From IMG/VR virus record IMGVR_UViG_3300046820_000296, positions 1 to 36,212 of that record: a DNA stretch of 36,212 bases; one strand, written 5' to 3'. This DNA comes from a virus. Under the pieces are notes generated by a model that searched no databases, was not told where the DNA came from, and saw only the letters and a list, made by a program, of their open reading frames with translations. Below, in pieces: positions 1 to 8,727 of this stretch (positions are counted from its first letter, which is position 1; every line of letters begins with the position of its first letter). The position numbers and the translations under genes are program-made.

Positions 1-127
1 GCTCTTTAGCCTCATCAAAGGTCTCCTTCGCTTTAAGGACTACCCCTTTGTATTCTTTGTATAGCTCACATCCCTGCTGGATAGCCTCAACAGCCTTGAG
101 AGCACCAGCAAGGATTATTAGAGGCAT
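1..127 (-). CDS. Small phage protein, N-terminal part (cut by window edge)
   Basis: An ATG at 127 opens 42 codons that run off the left edge without a stop. The product begins MPLIILAGALKAVEAIQQ, a hydrophobic/amphipathic helix, and continues with a Lys/Glu-rich helical stretch. It starts three bases after the stop of the ejection-protein gene at 131-1642, so it is the next cistron of the structural operon. The Shine-Dalgarno match is weak, which fits translational coupling. I do not recognise a function. A small membrane-associated or holin-like protein is possible from the position and the hydrophobic start, but that is only inference. Confidence 0.5.
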   Translation of the reverse strand, partial: MPLIILAGALKAVEAIQQGCELYKEYKGVVLKAKETFDEAKE

Positions 128-130
128 CTT

Positions 131-1642
131 TTAAGGTTGAGTCATTACACCACCAAGTAAACCTTGGTATTTATAGTTAGGTTGGTCTTTAGCTGTACCT
201 GAAGCAATAGAGCGTGTCAAAGCTTCCACCTGACGGCGTTTCATTGCACTCAAAGCTGTTTCAGCAGCCATACCACCACCTGCTAACGCACCGCCGATGA
301 CAGGATCATAAATGATTGCACCCCCTGTAGCACCTGCCGACAAATGGCTCTTACGTGGGTCAAATCGGGAAAGGACAGACAAGAAGTTTTCTACAGGGCC
401 GCCACCAATAACCGACTTCATGGCGTTTACTTCAGCTTCGTTGAACATATTCCGTTTATTCTTATTTGCTAGAATATTCTCTAACTGTGAACGGATCAAC
501 TCAGCGTCTGATTTCCTAGGATTATTAGCACGAGCATCAGCTACATTAAAAGCATCTTCAACCACTTGAGCCTTACTTGCAGCTCTCCAGTCCTTACGCG
601 CAGCCATTACAGCTTGTACAGATTTATCAAGGCCGTCTTTTCCAGCAATAATATCTCTACCTGTAAGGCTACTAATATAATCATCCACACCCTCAACCAT
701 AACCTTACCTAAGCGGCGAGTATTAGAGTCAGCATCATTAGACAAGTTAGTAGCAATAGAACGCAACTTCTCAATTTTGTTGAAAGGAACTCGTTCAGTA
801 CCAATAATCTCTTGGAATGTGTCTAAGGCGTTAGCGATCTTTGTGTCCGTCTTAGGAATATAGTTATTGTTATCCAACTCTTTACGAAGGTTTCCTACCA
901 TATCCAAAGCACTCTTAGGCTTAACAGTAACACCTGCTTCATCCATCTTAGCGTAATTAGCAGCAGCACGAGCACGAACTTCAGGGATACTCATAGTACC
1001 AACCTTCGGTTCTAACATACCGCCAGCTTTACCAGCAGCGCCACCAGCAACCATGGAAGCGCCTAGTCCTACAGCAGTTCCTAGAAGAGGATTACCTGTG
1101 ATGTCTGTAGTCAGTTCAGCAACGGGTTGAGCTACAGCGCCACCAGCGGCAGCAGCAGGAAGACTACGTGCGAGACTACCAGCAGCAGCGGGAGCTACCT
1201 TAGCTAGTCCTGCTTGTCCTGTCAGTGCAGAGATACCGCCTTGAGCTAATTGTTCAGATGTTGTCTCAGGCATAGGAGCACCCATTTGATTCAACATGGC
1301 AGCTTGTTGCTGAGAAGAATAAGGTAAGCGACTTTGAGAGCCAACTAAGTTAGCGCCTACGTTGTACAGACCAGCACCGAAATCTAAAGCAGCTGTTGCA
1401 GGAGCTGTAAAAGCTTCATACACTGTTCGTCCTGTCAAGGCAGCTTGACGACCTAATTCTTGCATTCCTGTGCGAGGCTGTTCAACATCAGTACGACGAG
1501 GATCATTAGCCATCGTAGGACGACCACGAGCAGGTTCCGCAGACTGTCCTAGATAAGTTTTAATCTTCGAGAGTGCTTGCTCATTAGACAAACCATCAGG
1601 AAGTTCGTATTCTTTACCACCGTATTCGTAAATAACTGCCAT
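131..1642 (-). CDS. Putative internal virion / DNA-ejection protein (gp16 position)
   Basis: The 503-residue product starts with a short domain (YEYGGKEYELPDGLSNEQAL, about residues 5-24). I associate this type of start with phage internal virion proteins. Residues about 65-215 are very rich in Ala and Gly with several hydrophobic stretches, and the rest is mostly charged helix with Asn/Lys-rich turns. It follows tail adaptor, nozzle, fibre and two other Gln/Ala-rich proteins, which is the position of the T7 gp14-gp16 ejectosome. No lytic transglycosylase motif is evident, and it is far shorter than T7 gp16 (about 1300 residues). The inferred role is passage of DNA through the cell envelope. 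The assignment rests on position and composition. Confidence 0.6.
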   Translation of the reverse strand: MAVIYEYGGKEYELPDGLSNEQALSKIKTYLGQSAEPARGRPTMANDPRRTDVEQPRTGMQELGRQAALTGRTVYEAFTAPATAALDFGAGLYNVGANLVGSQSRLPYSSQQQAAMLNQMGAPMPETTSEQLAQGGISALTGQAGLAKVAPAAAGSLARSLPAAAAGGAVAQPVAELTTDITGNPLLGTAVGLGASMVAGGAAGKAGGMLEPKVGTMSIPEVRARAAANYAKMDEAGVTVKPKSALDMVGNLRKELDNNNYIPKTDTKIANALDTFQEIIGTERVPFNKIEKLRSIATNLSNDADSNTRRLGKVMVEGVDDYISSLTGRDIIAGKDGLDKSVQAVMAARKDWRAASKAQVVEDAFNVADARANNPRKSDAELIRSQLENILANKNKRNMFNEAEVNAMKSVIGGGPVENFLSVLSRFDPRKSHLSAGATGGAIIYDPVIGGALAGGGMAAETALSAMKRRQVEALTRSIASGTAKDQPNYKYQGLLGGVMTQP

Positions 1643-1649
1643 ATGTTGT

Positions 1650-2729
1650 TTAGTCCAGTTTGATTCGTTTAGGTTGCTGTGCTGTTTCGCCTACGTAATA
1701 AGGATCCACACCCTGAGACTTACGACGAGATTCAACACGCCCTTTAGCACGCTCTTGAGCAGCAATAATTGAGTCTTGATAACGCTTGAGTGCTTGGTAT
1801 GTAGCTTCTGTATCATTACGACCATAAGCAGCAATCAAAGCCTTTGCAAAACGCAATACATCTTTGTCAGTTTGAACACCCTTTTCAGCACTGACTTGTA
1901 AGTTAACAGCTGTGTCTACTGCTGACTTCAGGCCCTCATATGAACGAGCTTCAGGGCTAGAATTACCTGCTGCTAGTTGAGCTTCATATTTAAGGTTCTT
2001 TAGTGGGCCAAGTTCGAGCTTACGTACGCCTTTAGCATCAGGAGTCAACGCCTTCAAAGCAGGTTTCAGTGCATCTACTTGACCAGTGTACGTATCAATC
2101 GTTTCAAGATCTTTACCTTCTTCCTTTTGAAGACTAGCTGGAAGCATTTTAGGTTGGCTTCCTTTCATTGCAGCAGCTAATTGAGCCAACTGATTGCGAC
2201 TTTCAACTTGCATCTGAGCGATTTGAACAGCGGTAGCGCCTCGCTCACGAGCAGCTTGAATCATTGCCTCATTACGTAAACGTGTAGCTTCTAATTGAGC
2301 TTCATTACGATCTTTTGCAAGTTGGATTTGCATTTCACGTTGAGCTTGCTTCTCTTCAGTGCGACCTGAGATCTGAGACTCAACATTACGAATCTCTAAG
2401 GCACGTTGAGCCAACTGCATTGCACCTTGTTGGTCTCCTGCTTGAGCTAACGCTTGAGCTGCTTTAGTGATGGAAGTTACATCATTAGGGTCTAAACCTT
2501 GCAAGACCTGTTGACGCATACTTTGAAGCTTCAACATAGGGTCTTGAGCACCTAAGGCACTTCCAAGACCGCTACCAATTTGGTAACCTGCTACGCGCAT
2601 ACCAGCACTAGCTTGTTGCTCAGGAGTCAATCGAGCCATCTGAGCAGCCATAGCTTGTTGTTGAGCTAACTGAGCTTGCTGATATTGTTCAGGCGTAGTG
2701 AATAAGCCCATAATAGAATCTGTTGCCAT
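1650..2729 (-). CDS. Putative internal virion protein, Gln/Ala-rich coiled coil (gp15 position)
   Basis: The product has 359 residues. The N-terminus is Gln/Ala-rich (YQQAQLAQQQAMAAQMARL). Long heptad-like charged helix spans about residues 110-200, and a Lys/Arg-rich C-terminal third follows. There is no signal peptide or enzyme motif. It begins 4 bases after the 316-residue gene and ends 7 bases before the 503-residue gene, so all three are one transcription unit. Low-complexity helical composition and this position are typical of phage inner-core or ejection proteins. It could also be a tail-needle or chaperone-like protein; nothing in the sequence settles this. Confidence 0.55.
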   Translation of the reverse strand: MATDSIMGLFTTPEQYQQAQLAQQQAMAAQMARLTPEQQASAGMRVAGYQIGSGLGSALGAQDPMLKLQSMRQQVLQGLDPNDVTSITKAAQALAQAGDQQGAMQLAQRALEIRNVESQISGRTEEKQAQREMQIQLAKDRNEAQLEATRLRNEAMIQAARERGATAVQIAQMQVESRNQLAQLAAAMKGSQPKMLPASLQKEEGKDLETIDTYTGQVDALKPALKALTPDAKGVRKLELGPLKNLKYEAQLAAGNSSPEARSYEGLKSAVDTAVNLQVSAEKGVQTDKDVLRFAKALIAAYGRNDTEATYQALKRYQDSIIAAQERAKGRVESRRKSQGVDPYYVGETAQQPKRIKLD

Positions 2730-2733
2730 ATAA

Positions 2734-3684
2734 TTAAAACACTCCGTATTGAGCTAAATCGCTTATATCACCATAGCCGCCAAACGTGGAAGTAGGAATA
2801 ACATCCCCACCTGTTGTCCAGCTACCAACATTACCGAACAAGTTACCTAGTCCTTGAGTGAACTGAGTATTACCAGCTAAACCAGACAACAAATTACCTG
2901 TTGGGCTATACGCTGTAGCAGCTTTCAAGTAATCAGCGGCTCTTGAGCCAGCCAACGCTGTATTGCCTGCCAAGCCTGAGCTGAGTGTCAATGGTTGTTG
3001 TCCCAAAGCTTCAGTAGCACCTGCGGCAGTCAAGCCAGCTGTGTAAGGCTGATACGCACTAGACAATAAGCCCTGACCAAATTGATACTGTTGCTGACCT
3101 GCTTGAGTGGCATTAGCAGCCAACTGGAGGTCTTGCATGGCACGAGCATTCGCTAGAGCTTGATACTCAGGGTTAGACATACCTAAGTTACCACCTTGAG
3201 CGACTGACAAGCCTGTACGACCTGTGTTGCTCAGTTGGTTCATCAAGTTAGCTGATTGTTGTTCACGCAAAGGAGCCAACAGAGCTTGCTGGTTAGCGAT
3301 GTACTGCTGTGCTTGCTCCTGAGGAGACTGAGCCATGTACTGTCTACCCATAGCTTGAATGTTAGCTTGGTCTTGAAGATTAGCACCTAAACCACCCATC
3401 AGAGTATTCTGAGCAGCTTGTAAGCGAGGATCTAGAGTGTATCCAGCACTTGTCAAGTTACCTTGCGGATCGTAACCAAAGTTAGAAGTACCAAAGGTAT
3501 TAGTGATGCCTACAGGACGGAACTGAGCAGCCTGAGCAGCTTGTAAGTTACCTTGCTGTGCAGCTCGTCCTTGCTGAGAAGAACCCATAGCGCCTAAGCC
3601 ACCAGCAATCAAAGCAGGATTACCTGTGTAGATACCCGCAGCTGTAGAAGCTATAGGAAGAATATCTGAAACTAAGCTACCCAT
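2734..3684 (-). CDS. Putative internal virion protein (gp14 position)
   Basis: The product has 316 residues. A hydrophobic Gly/Ala N-terminus (about residues 4-35, SDILPIASTAAGIYTGNPAL) could insert in a membrane. A long Gln/Ala/Asn-rich middle region and a Gly/Thr/Leu-rich tail with repeated SGLAGNT motifs (about residues 236-270) follow. This pattern, a membrane-active start followed by low-complexity helix, matches the small ejection proteins of T7-like podoviruses. The gene lies directly after the 96-residue gp13-position gene, with only one base between. Function is inferred from order and composition. Confidence 0.55.
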   Translation of the reverse strand: MGSLVSDILPIASTAAGIYTGNPALIAGGLGAMGSSQQGRAAQQGNLQAAQAAQFRPVGITNTFGTSNFGYDPQGNLTSAGYTLDPRLQAAQNTLMGGLGANLQDQANIQAMGRQYMAQSPQEQAQQYIANQQALLAPLREQQSANLMNQLSNTGRTGLSVAQGGNLGMSNPEYQALANARAMQDLQLAANATQAGQQQYQFGQGLLSSAYQPYTAGLTAAGATEALGQQPLTLSSGLAGNTALAGSRAADYLKAATAYSPTGNLLSGLAGNTQFTQGLGNLFGNVGSWTTGGDVIPTSTFGGYGDISDLAQYGVF

Positions 3685-3685
3685 C

Positions 3686-3976
3686 TTATTTACTCCAAGT
3701 ATAAATGTGAGCAGAAGCTCCGTTATTTAATGTCATAATCTGCTTTCCTTTTGTCCAACCTAATGTGGTTCCGAATTTACTTAGTTTAGGGTTATCTTCT
3801 GTCACAAGGGCCACAAGAGGCAAAGGAAGAAGGCTCTGTAATGTGTTTAAATCTGCTATGAACTTCTGCTTAATCCTACCTGTCCATTTAAAGATATCAG
3901 TATGGAACCAGAGATAATTATCAAACCACTCTAGATACATAATGTAGTTATCTCTAATGACTACAGGTGTCTTCAT
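3686..3976 (-). CDS. Small conserved phage protein, gp13-like position
   Basis: The 96-residue product is aromatic-rich at the start (YLEWFDNYLWFHTDIFKW). It has a central segment (PLPLVALVTEDNPKLSKFGT, about residues 52-71) that resembles the strand-turn-helix of acetyltransferase-like (GNAT) folds, in which a residue ages into later rounds as 'kfg...GW'. The T7 gp13 gene sits in the same place, between tail and core genes. The start ATG touches the stop of the upstream tail-fibre gene (3977). I infer a virion assembly factor or core protein. The GNAT resemblance is only by eye, and no acetyl-CoA binding motif is clear. Confidence 0.5.
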   Translation of the reverse strand: MKTPVVIRDNYIMYLEWFDNYLWFHTDIFKWTGRIKQKFIADLNTLQSLLPLPLVALVTEDNPKLSKFGTTLGWTKGKQIMTLNNGASAHIYTWSK

Positions 3977-4843
3977 TTACTCATACAGAATGTTGATTGA
4001 ACCAGCGTCAAAGGTGTCAGTACCACCAACAGTGGTGATACGAACGCGATCTAATGTATCTGATAATGTTTTATTGCCATTAGCCATCATGATGCGTGGT
4101 AATGTTGAATACAAACTTGATGAATACACCCAAGTATTAGAACCAACAAGGCAAATTGTTGCAATACCGTATTCAAGATACGAAGCCGAATTTTGTTGCG
4201 TCAAAATAAAACCAGTAGTAGCTGTTGTTATGCCAGTACCACCTGAGTTATCCGCACCTGAAATGTAACTTGTAGTCTCAATACCACCAGAATCACCAAG
4301 CTGGATCAAAATATTTGACGAACCATTAGTAGACACACCATTAAACATCACGGTGATGCGCTTCACCCAAGACGGAATAGACGTAAAGTCAATGCTTGTA
4401 CCGCTTGTAGATGCAACAGCAGTTCCTGAAGTAAGAATACTGCTTCCCATTCCGTTAATGACAGGACTTGTGAGTGTCTTATTAGTTAAAGTTTGTGTAT
4501 CAGTTGTACCTACAACGGTTCCACTAGGCGCTGTCTTAGTCGCCCAAGTATCGAGATCAGCGTCCCAAGCTTGTACGTTAGTGCCAATAACAAGACCTAA
4601 GTTTGTTCTAGCGCCCGAAGCATTAGAAGCACCTGTGCCTCCATCAGCAACAGCAAGATCAGTAATACCTGTAATTGTCCCGCCAGTAATATTAGCAGAA
4701 GCATTGTCTGTCTTAGTAGCAATCGCTGTTGAAATGGCATTGAATTCAGTGTCGAACTCAGCGCCTTTAATGATCTTTAAAGGATTGCCAGTTGAGAGGC
4801 TATCCTTACTGGTAAAATTCGTACTCTTGGTGTAGTCTGTCAT
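3977..4843 (-). CDS. Tail fibre / receptor-binding protein
   Basis: The product has 288 residues. The N-terminus (MTDYTKSTNFTSKDSLSTGN) and the following segment IKGAEFDTEFNAIS are of a type found at the virion-anchoring end of podovirus fibres. Repeated fibre-shaft motifs follow: VADGGTGASNASGARTNLGL (about 65-84) and TQTLTNKTLTSPVINGMG (about 117-134). The C-terminal half, about residues 140-288, is Ser/Thr/Gly-rich beta structure and is probably the receptor-binding tip. The start overlaps the stop of the nozzle gene by 4 bases (ATGA). The collagen-like fibre at 13024-14328 shares the GGTGA and TLTNK motifs, so the two fibres may be partly related. Confidence 0.8.
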   Translation of the reverse strand: MTDYTKSTNFTSKDSLSTGNPLKIIKGAEFDTEFNAISTAIATKTDNASANITGGTITGITDLAVADGGTGASNASGARTNLGLVIGTNVQAWDADLDTWATKTAPSGTVVGTTDTQTLTNKTLTSPVINGMGSSILTSGTAVASTSGTSIDFTSIPSWVKRITVMFNGVSTNGSSNILIQLGDSGGIETTSYISGADNSGGTGITTATTGFILTQQNSASYLEYGIATICLVGSNTWVYSSSLYSTLPRIMMANGNKTLSDTLDRVRITTVGGTDTFDAGSINILYE

Positions 4844-6387
4844 GTTAGTTTTCCGTTCTTCGCTTGAATCTCTAATTTCTGTATAGACAAAGGTGAGCTA
4901 TTAATATCTGCTTCATATCCTGTCTGAATTACCTTACCTGAGCCTGTAGGGTAGACTTTAAGTGTCTGCAAAGCTACACCGTTACTGTATTCTGATCCTG
5001 AAGTATTATACTCGTTGACACCGAAATAAGCTACGCCTTGAGCAGGAATCTGTACGTTAGCAGCTTGATAGTTGCCATAGAAGTCATAACCCCACTTGAA
5101 TGTCAAGTACTGGTTACTACCGCCAATGACAACAGCGTTAAGACGTTTCAAGACAGAGGTAACTGATGGAGTACCTAAATCGGTATGATTAGTAAAATAC
5201 TGAAAACGATAAGTAGACGTATCATCTAAGTAACCAGTGTGTTTAGCAATGAAACCTTCCTTACCGAGAAGCAAGGAACCATCTGTGAGGACACAGAAGC
5301 TTTTAGGCTCAATACCCGTCCAAGTTGTAACCCTAGCAGCACCATCTGGAAGAGCGCCCTTCATGTCGAAACAATACACTGTCTTCAATACAGGGAGCGT
5401 CAATAAGTAGAAAGCATCTCTAGGTGAGTACACAGCCTTAATTGTTGAAGCGGTTTCACCAGCTACAGCAGACATCAAGTCATTACGTACATTCTTAGAG
5501 AGATCACGCAAAGGAGCTGACTTCTCTTGGATGGTACGAGTGACGCTACGCACACCAGTGTCAGACAAGAAGATAACATCTGTACCTGTATTAACCACTG
5601 AGTCCCTAGCGATACAGCCAATACCCGTGATGACATCATACAGAGTCATCGTAGCAGGGGTGTTAGCTCCTGTGTACACCAAGATGTTATGCTTACCGAA
5701 GATAAACAGGAAGTTGTTATGGGCAGCTAAGGCAACGATAGTGTCGCCACCTTTAGGCCACACAGTAGTTGTATCTAATGTACCTGCTGTACCTGAACCA
5801 AACTTATGAGGGTTCTTTAAATCAGTCCATTGAACAGTAACTTTGTCTGTAGAAGTATCAGCATTCCAGATACGTCCATAAGCACTGATAACAATATTAG
5901 CTAGTTGAACTGTACCGTTATACCCAGCTTCTTGGTCTACGCGATAGTATTGAGTTGTGGAGACTGCTGGATCAAAGCCGATAGGGACATGACCTCGTTG
6001 ATAAAAGTACAAGTCACCATCGAGGAAGGCTGTAGACCAGTTACTGTCTGTGATCGTAGGGGCAGTACCTACACCGTTAAAGGTAACTTCAGAGAGCGTA
6101 GTGCCTACTAACTTAAAGATCTTATTGTTACCTGCACACAGGGTGTAAGTAGTGCCGTCTTTGTCTACCAATTCAGCGATAGTCTTGACATCGGCAGTGC
6201 CTAAGGCAGCTAATGTGCTGTGCTGCTTAGACCATCCCTTACGAGCACCTACACGACCATATTGGTCAATGATTGCATTGTTAGCAACTAAGGCAAAGCC
6301 AGAGGCCAAATCCAGCGATGAATCCTGTGTGTTCAGGCCCATGAAGCCCGGAGCAGTGATCGAGAAGGATTGAATCTGTTGAGACAT
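4840..6387 (-). CDS. Tail nozzle / tail tubular protein B-like
   Basis: I chose the ATG at 6387 because it sits one base after the upstream stop (TAATATG). A longer frame to 6435 would overlap the adaptor gene and add 16 residues of no evident merit. The 515-residue product starts MSQQIQSFSITAPGFMGLNT and continues with SLDLASGFALVANNAIIDQY and GRVGARKGW, an N-terminal pattern I associate with podovirus tail nozzle proteins. The remainder is regular beta structure with repeated Trp, Gly and Tyr, consistent with a beta-propeller. In T7-like tails, gp12 forms the nozzle below the gp11 adaptor, and the same gene order is kept here. Confidence 0.75.
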   Translation of the reverse strand: MSQQIQSFSITAPGFMGLNTQDSSLDLASGFALVANNAIIDQYGRVGARKGWSKQHSTLAALGTADVKTIAELVDKDGTTYTLCAGNNKIFKLVGTTLSEVTFNGVGTAPTITDSNWSTAFLDGDLYFYQRGHVPIGFDPAVSTTQYYRVDQEAGYNGTVQLANIVISAYGRIWNADTSTDKVTVQWTDLKNPHKFGSGTAGTLDTTTVWPKGGDTIVALAAHNNFLFIFGKHNILVYTGANTPATMTLYDVITGIGCIARDSVVNTGTDVIFLSDTGVRSVTRTIQEKSAPLRDLSKNVRNDLMSAVAGETASTIKAVYSPRDAFYLLTLPVLKTVYCFDMKGALPDGAARVTTWTGIEPKSFCVLTDGSLLLGKEGFIAKHTGYLDDTSTYRFQYFTNHTDLGTPSVTSVLKRLNAVVIGGSNQYLTFKWGYDFYGNYQAANVQIPAQGVAYFGVNEYNTSGSEYSNGVALQTLKVYPTGSGKVIQTGYEADINSSPLSIQKLEIQAKNGKLT

Positions 6388-6388
6388 A

Positions 6389-7051
6389 TTAGGCAGGAAC
6401 CCAAGCATCATTCTCAGGTGAACGAGCCAGCTCAATAGCGATCACATCAGCTAGTGCTTTCTTAGCCAATGCGTAGCACTCAGAGCTAGACAATCCACCA
6501 TCTTCACCACGTTCAACCAAGGCTCTAGCGAGAGCACCTAGGACGATAGGCTCTTTAGGAAGCTTAGTAGTGTCTGCATCAGCACTCATGTCAGATTCTG
6601 GCACAACCAAGCTAAAACGGATATTGTTAGTGCCTACTGGAATAGGCCAGAGCATAACTTGAGAATCACCGTTGCTATCTACACCGTTGAAGGCATACTC
6701 GCTAGGATCAGCATTCTGAGGAGATGCGGAGCTATAAACCCTACGTTCAATCTTATCAACAGTAGTAGGCAACAAACCGCCGTAGTCAGTGATGTCTAGT
6801 ACGTTAGTGACACGGAAACGTGTACCTGCACCTGTCAAGGTATAACCAGTATATTGACTAGCTGTTGTAGTAACTGTCACAGAAGTGTTGAAGGCATCCC
6901 AATCGTAAGCATCAGCAACTTCACGTTTAGCATCATTCACGAACTTCCCTACCAATGTGCTCAGAGTGTTCTCAGCAACGGTAGAGACAGTAGGCTCACG
7001 AAGACGTACAAGGACGTCATTCACAAGAGAGAGGAAAGTAGGTAATGCCAT
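6389..7051 (-). CDS. Head-tail adaptor / tail tubular protein A-like
   Basis: The product has 220 residues. The N-terminus MALPTFLSLVNDVLVRLREP leads to a helical segment FVNDAKREVADAYDWDAF (about residues 37-54). This is the helix-turn-Trp pattern typical of gp11-type gatekeeper proteins of podoviruses ('in-dAkr-ve-a--W'). A beta-rich middle and a helical C-terminus (ALARALVERGEDGG) follow. In T7-like phages this protein forms a dodecameric ring between portal and nozzle. The gene lies directly upstream of the nozzle gene and is coupled to it. I am fairly sure of the family and less sure of its exact T7 equivalence. Confidence 0.75.
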   Translation of the reverse strand: MALPTFLSLVNDVLVRLREPTVSTVAENTLSTLVGKFVNDAKREVADAYDWDAFNTSVTVTTTASQYTGYTLTGAGTRFRVTNVLDITDYGGLLPTTVDKIERRVYSSASPQNADPSEYAFNGVDSNGDSQVMLWPIPVGTNNIRFSLVVPESDMSADADTTKLPKEPIVLGALARALVERGEDGGLSSSECYALAKKALADVIAIELARSPENDAWVPA

Positions 7052-7058
7052 ATGTTGA

Positions 7059-7259
7059 TTACTTATTCTTCTTGTTCATTTTGTTCTTCATGGTGCGCTG
7101 ACCACGCATGGGCATCTTAGCTTCACTCATGGCAATCGCAATAGCTTGCTTCTTGTCTTTAACGACAGGGCCACCTTTACCGCTATGGAGAGTACCTTCT
7201 TTGTACTCACCCATAACCTTACCGATTTTCTTAGTTTGTTTCTTGGTAGTTGTAGCCAT
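7059..7259 (-). CDS. Small basic protein, DUF6496-like
   Basis: The 66-residue, strongly basic product carries the motif KKIGKVMGEYKEGTLHSGKG followed by VVKDKKQAIAIAMSEA. This is the hallmark of the DUF6496 small proteins found in bacteria and phages. The C-terminus is a run of Lys/Arg/Asn/Met. The role is unknown; its charge suggests nucleic-acid or capsid-interior contact, which is inference. It lies between a small coiled-coil membrane protein and the tail adaptor gene in the structural operon. Confidence 0.7.
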   Translation of the reverse strand: MATTTKKQTKKIGKVMGEYKEGTLHSGKGGPVVKDKKQAIAIAMSEAKMPMRGQRTMKNKMNKKNK

Positions 7260-7271
7260 ACTATGTCCTTA

Positions 7272-7475
7272 TTACTTGAAGATTCTATCCATGAAGAATG
7301 TGATACCACCGCCAACTAAAGATGCAATGGTCATGCCCATCCAGAAACCACCTTTAGACCTGTTGGCTAACTCTAAAAGGCACTTAACGTCTCTACTAAG
7401 ATCGCGTACTTCACTTTGGAGGGCTTCTACTTGAGCTTCTAGGCGACCAAACTCACGAGCTGAAACCTCATCCAT
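7272..7475 (-). CDS. Small coiled-coil protein with C-terminal membrane helix
   Basis: I take the ATG at 7475 as the start. It overlaps the upstream stop as TGATG, and the preceding in-frame GTG adds one residue only. The 67-residue product has an N-terminal heptad helix (FGRLEAQVEALQSEVRDLSR, about residues 8-27) and one membrane span (FWMGMTIASLVGGGITFFMD, about 44-63). This coiled coil plus single span plan resembles haemolysin XhlA-like and holin-accessory proteins. I do not see a second span, so a classical holin is not supported. It could serve in lysis or in virion-membrane contact. Confidence 0.55.
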   Translation of the reverse strand: MDEVSAREFGRLEAQVEALQSEVRDLSRDVKCLLELANRSKGGFWMGMTIASLVGGGITFFMDRIFK

Positions 7476-7666
7476 CACTCTGCCTCAGGTGTGTCAGCAG
7501 TAACTTTCTTAGGACGGCCTACAGTCTTCTTGACTTCTTCAGTCTCGACAGGAGCCTCATCGACCACGACCTCATAGTCAGGATGACCCTTCATGGAGTC
7601 AATATCGACTTGATGTTCAAAAGTAACGGTGTTACCGCTGAGTAGGCATTTAAAAGTTACAGACAT
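7475..7666 (-). CDS. Small acidic protein with AT-hook-like tail
   Basis: The ATG at 7666 is preferred. A GAGGA Shine-Dalgarno sequence lies about 10 bases upstream, whereas the longer frame begins with TTG inside the hairpin at 7704-7719. The 63-residue product starts MSVTFKCLLSGNTVTFEHQV, a short beta-rich segment. It then has an acidic stretch followed by KKTVGRPKK, which resembles an AT-hook. It is the first gene after the major capsid gene, the place where head decoration or completion proteins often lie. Function is unknown. Confidence 0.55.
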   Translation of the reverse strand: MSVTFKCLLSGNTVTFEHQVDIDSMKGHPDYEVVVDEAPVETEEVKKTVGRPKKVTADTPEAE

Positions 7667-7703
7667 GGTATGGTTATCCTCAGTGTGTTGTAGTAGATAC
7701 ACC

Positions 7704-7719
7704 AAAGGAGCCGTCCTTT
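7704..7719 (-). other. Hairpin downstream of the capsid gene
   Basis: On the minus-strand transcript this reads AAAGGA-CGGC-TCCTTT, a perfect 6-bp stem with a 4-nt loop, about 28 bases after the capsid stop codon. No U-run follows, so it is not a canonical intrinsic terminator. It may protect the abundant capsid mRNA or reduce read-through; that is inference. Confidence 0.45.
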
Positions 7720-7747
7720 TGAGACAGCCCCTTCAGTTTAGCTACTA

Positions 7748-8686
7748 TTAGACTGGTACTGCCAATGCAACAGAAGCGTAGTCACGCAACTCAGCAACAC
7801 CGTACAGAGTATCAGCAGTAAACAGAGTACCGAGGTATTCTTGTTTGTACTGAGTCTGTGAACGGATACCGACTTGCTCCACCAAGACCATAGAGTCCTT
7901 GTGTGCCATCAAACAGATACGTGCTGGTTGAGCTGTACCTGAACCATCGTTAGCGTCTGTAGGTGTGTCAGCGTTGGTAGACACAAACACTTTAACGCCA
8001 TACACATCACCGATTTCACCGTTACGGATGGTGTTAGCACCGCCTTGTTCGCCCACAAAAGCTTGTTCAGTGAAACGAGCCAAGCCCATCAGAGTGTTAC
8101 GGCTCGATGGAGGAACGATGAAGAAACGACCGTCCATAGGCACATCAGCGTCATCCAAACGCTGAATAGAACGACGAATTGCAGCGTCAGTCAAAGCAGC
8201 TTGGTTGTCAGTGGTGTAGTCATAGGCGGTAGTACCGTTAGAACCGATGAAAGCACCAGCGTAACGAGCACCAGCGCCGCCTTGAGCCAGACGACCCAAC
8301 TGGATCAGATCTGTATCAACTTGTTTAGCCAAAGCGTAACCAGCATCATCAGTGTAGAACTGACGGAGGCTAGACAGGGCTTGAGCTTCTGTGATGTCTT
8401 CGATCAAGCGGCTGTATTCGTAGTGCTTGTTGATCAAGACTTGCACTTCAGATTCAGTAGCGGCGATCAAAGTCACTTGAGTCGATGCAGCCTTAGCGGA
8501 AGCAGAGCCACGGGTAGGGCTAGGAATGTGAACGGTGTCACCTTTCTTACCCTTGAAGCTCATTTTCTTAACGAGGTTAGCAGCGACCAAGCCTTTTTTG
8601 TAGGCTGCAACAATTTCATCACTCCAAATTTCAGGAATGAACGTTGCTGCGGTTGTATTGGTTACGTGATTAGTTCCGAGACCCAT
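7748..8686 (-). CDS. Major capsid protein
   Basis: The 312-residue product has N-terminal TTAATFIPEIWSDEIVAAYK, then a positively charged strand MSFKGKKGDTVHIPSPTRGS (about residues 42-61), a helix region, and a C-terminal LYGVAELRDYASVALAVPV. This order (IPEIWS, KGDTVHIP, VDTDLIQLGR, GFRFFIVPP-like DGRFFIVPPSSRN, YGVKVFVSTN) is characteristic of HK97-fold coat proteins of podoviruses. The gene follows the scaffold gene and has a strong AGGAG ribosome site 9 bases before ATG. It forms the icosahedral shell around the scaffold and later the DNA. I am confident of this call. Confidence 0.92.
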   Translation of the reverse strand: MGLGTNHVTNTTAATFIPEIWSDEIVAAYKKGLVAANLVKKMSFKGKKGDTVHIPSPTRGSASAKAASTQVTLIAATESEVQVLINKHYEYSRLIEDITEAQALSSLRQFYTDDAGYALAKQVDTDLIQLGRLAQGGAGARYAGAFIGSNGTTAYDYTTDNQAALTDAAIRRSIQRLDDADVPMDGRFFIVPPSSRNTLMGLARFTEQAFVGEQGGANTIRNGEIGDVYGVKVFVSTNADTPTDANDGSGTAQPARICLMAHKDSMVLVEQVGIRSQTQYKQEYLGTLFTADTLYGVAELRDYASVALAVPV

Positions 8687-8727
8687 TTTAAATACTCCTA
8701 AAGATATACAAATTAATTAATGTTCAA

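Noticed and set aside
4353-4835. 160-codon plus-strand frame opposite the tail fibre
   Set aside because: Val/Pro/Ala-rich mirror of a Thr/Ser/Asn-rich fibre gene; no independent support.
7127-7315. Minus-strand frame overlapping the DUF6496-like and coiled-coil genes
   Set aside because: Overlaps two better genes in another frame and has no coherent motif.
7704-7719. Intrinsic terminator after the capsid gene
   Set aside because: The stem is only 6 bp and no U-run follows, so I list it only as a hairpin.
8045-8701. Long plus-strand frame opposite the major capsid gene
   Set aside because: It is antisense to a clear capsid gene, has no ribosome site and its product is Ser/Thr/Val-rich without domain plan.
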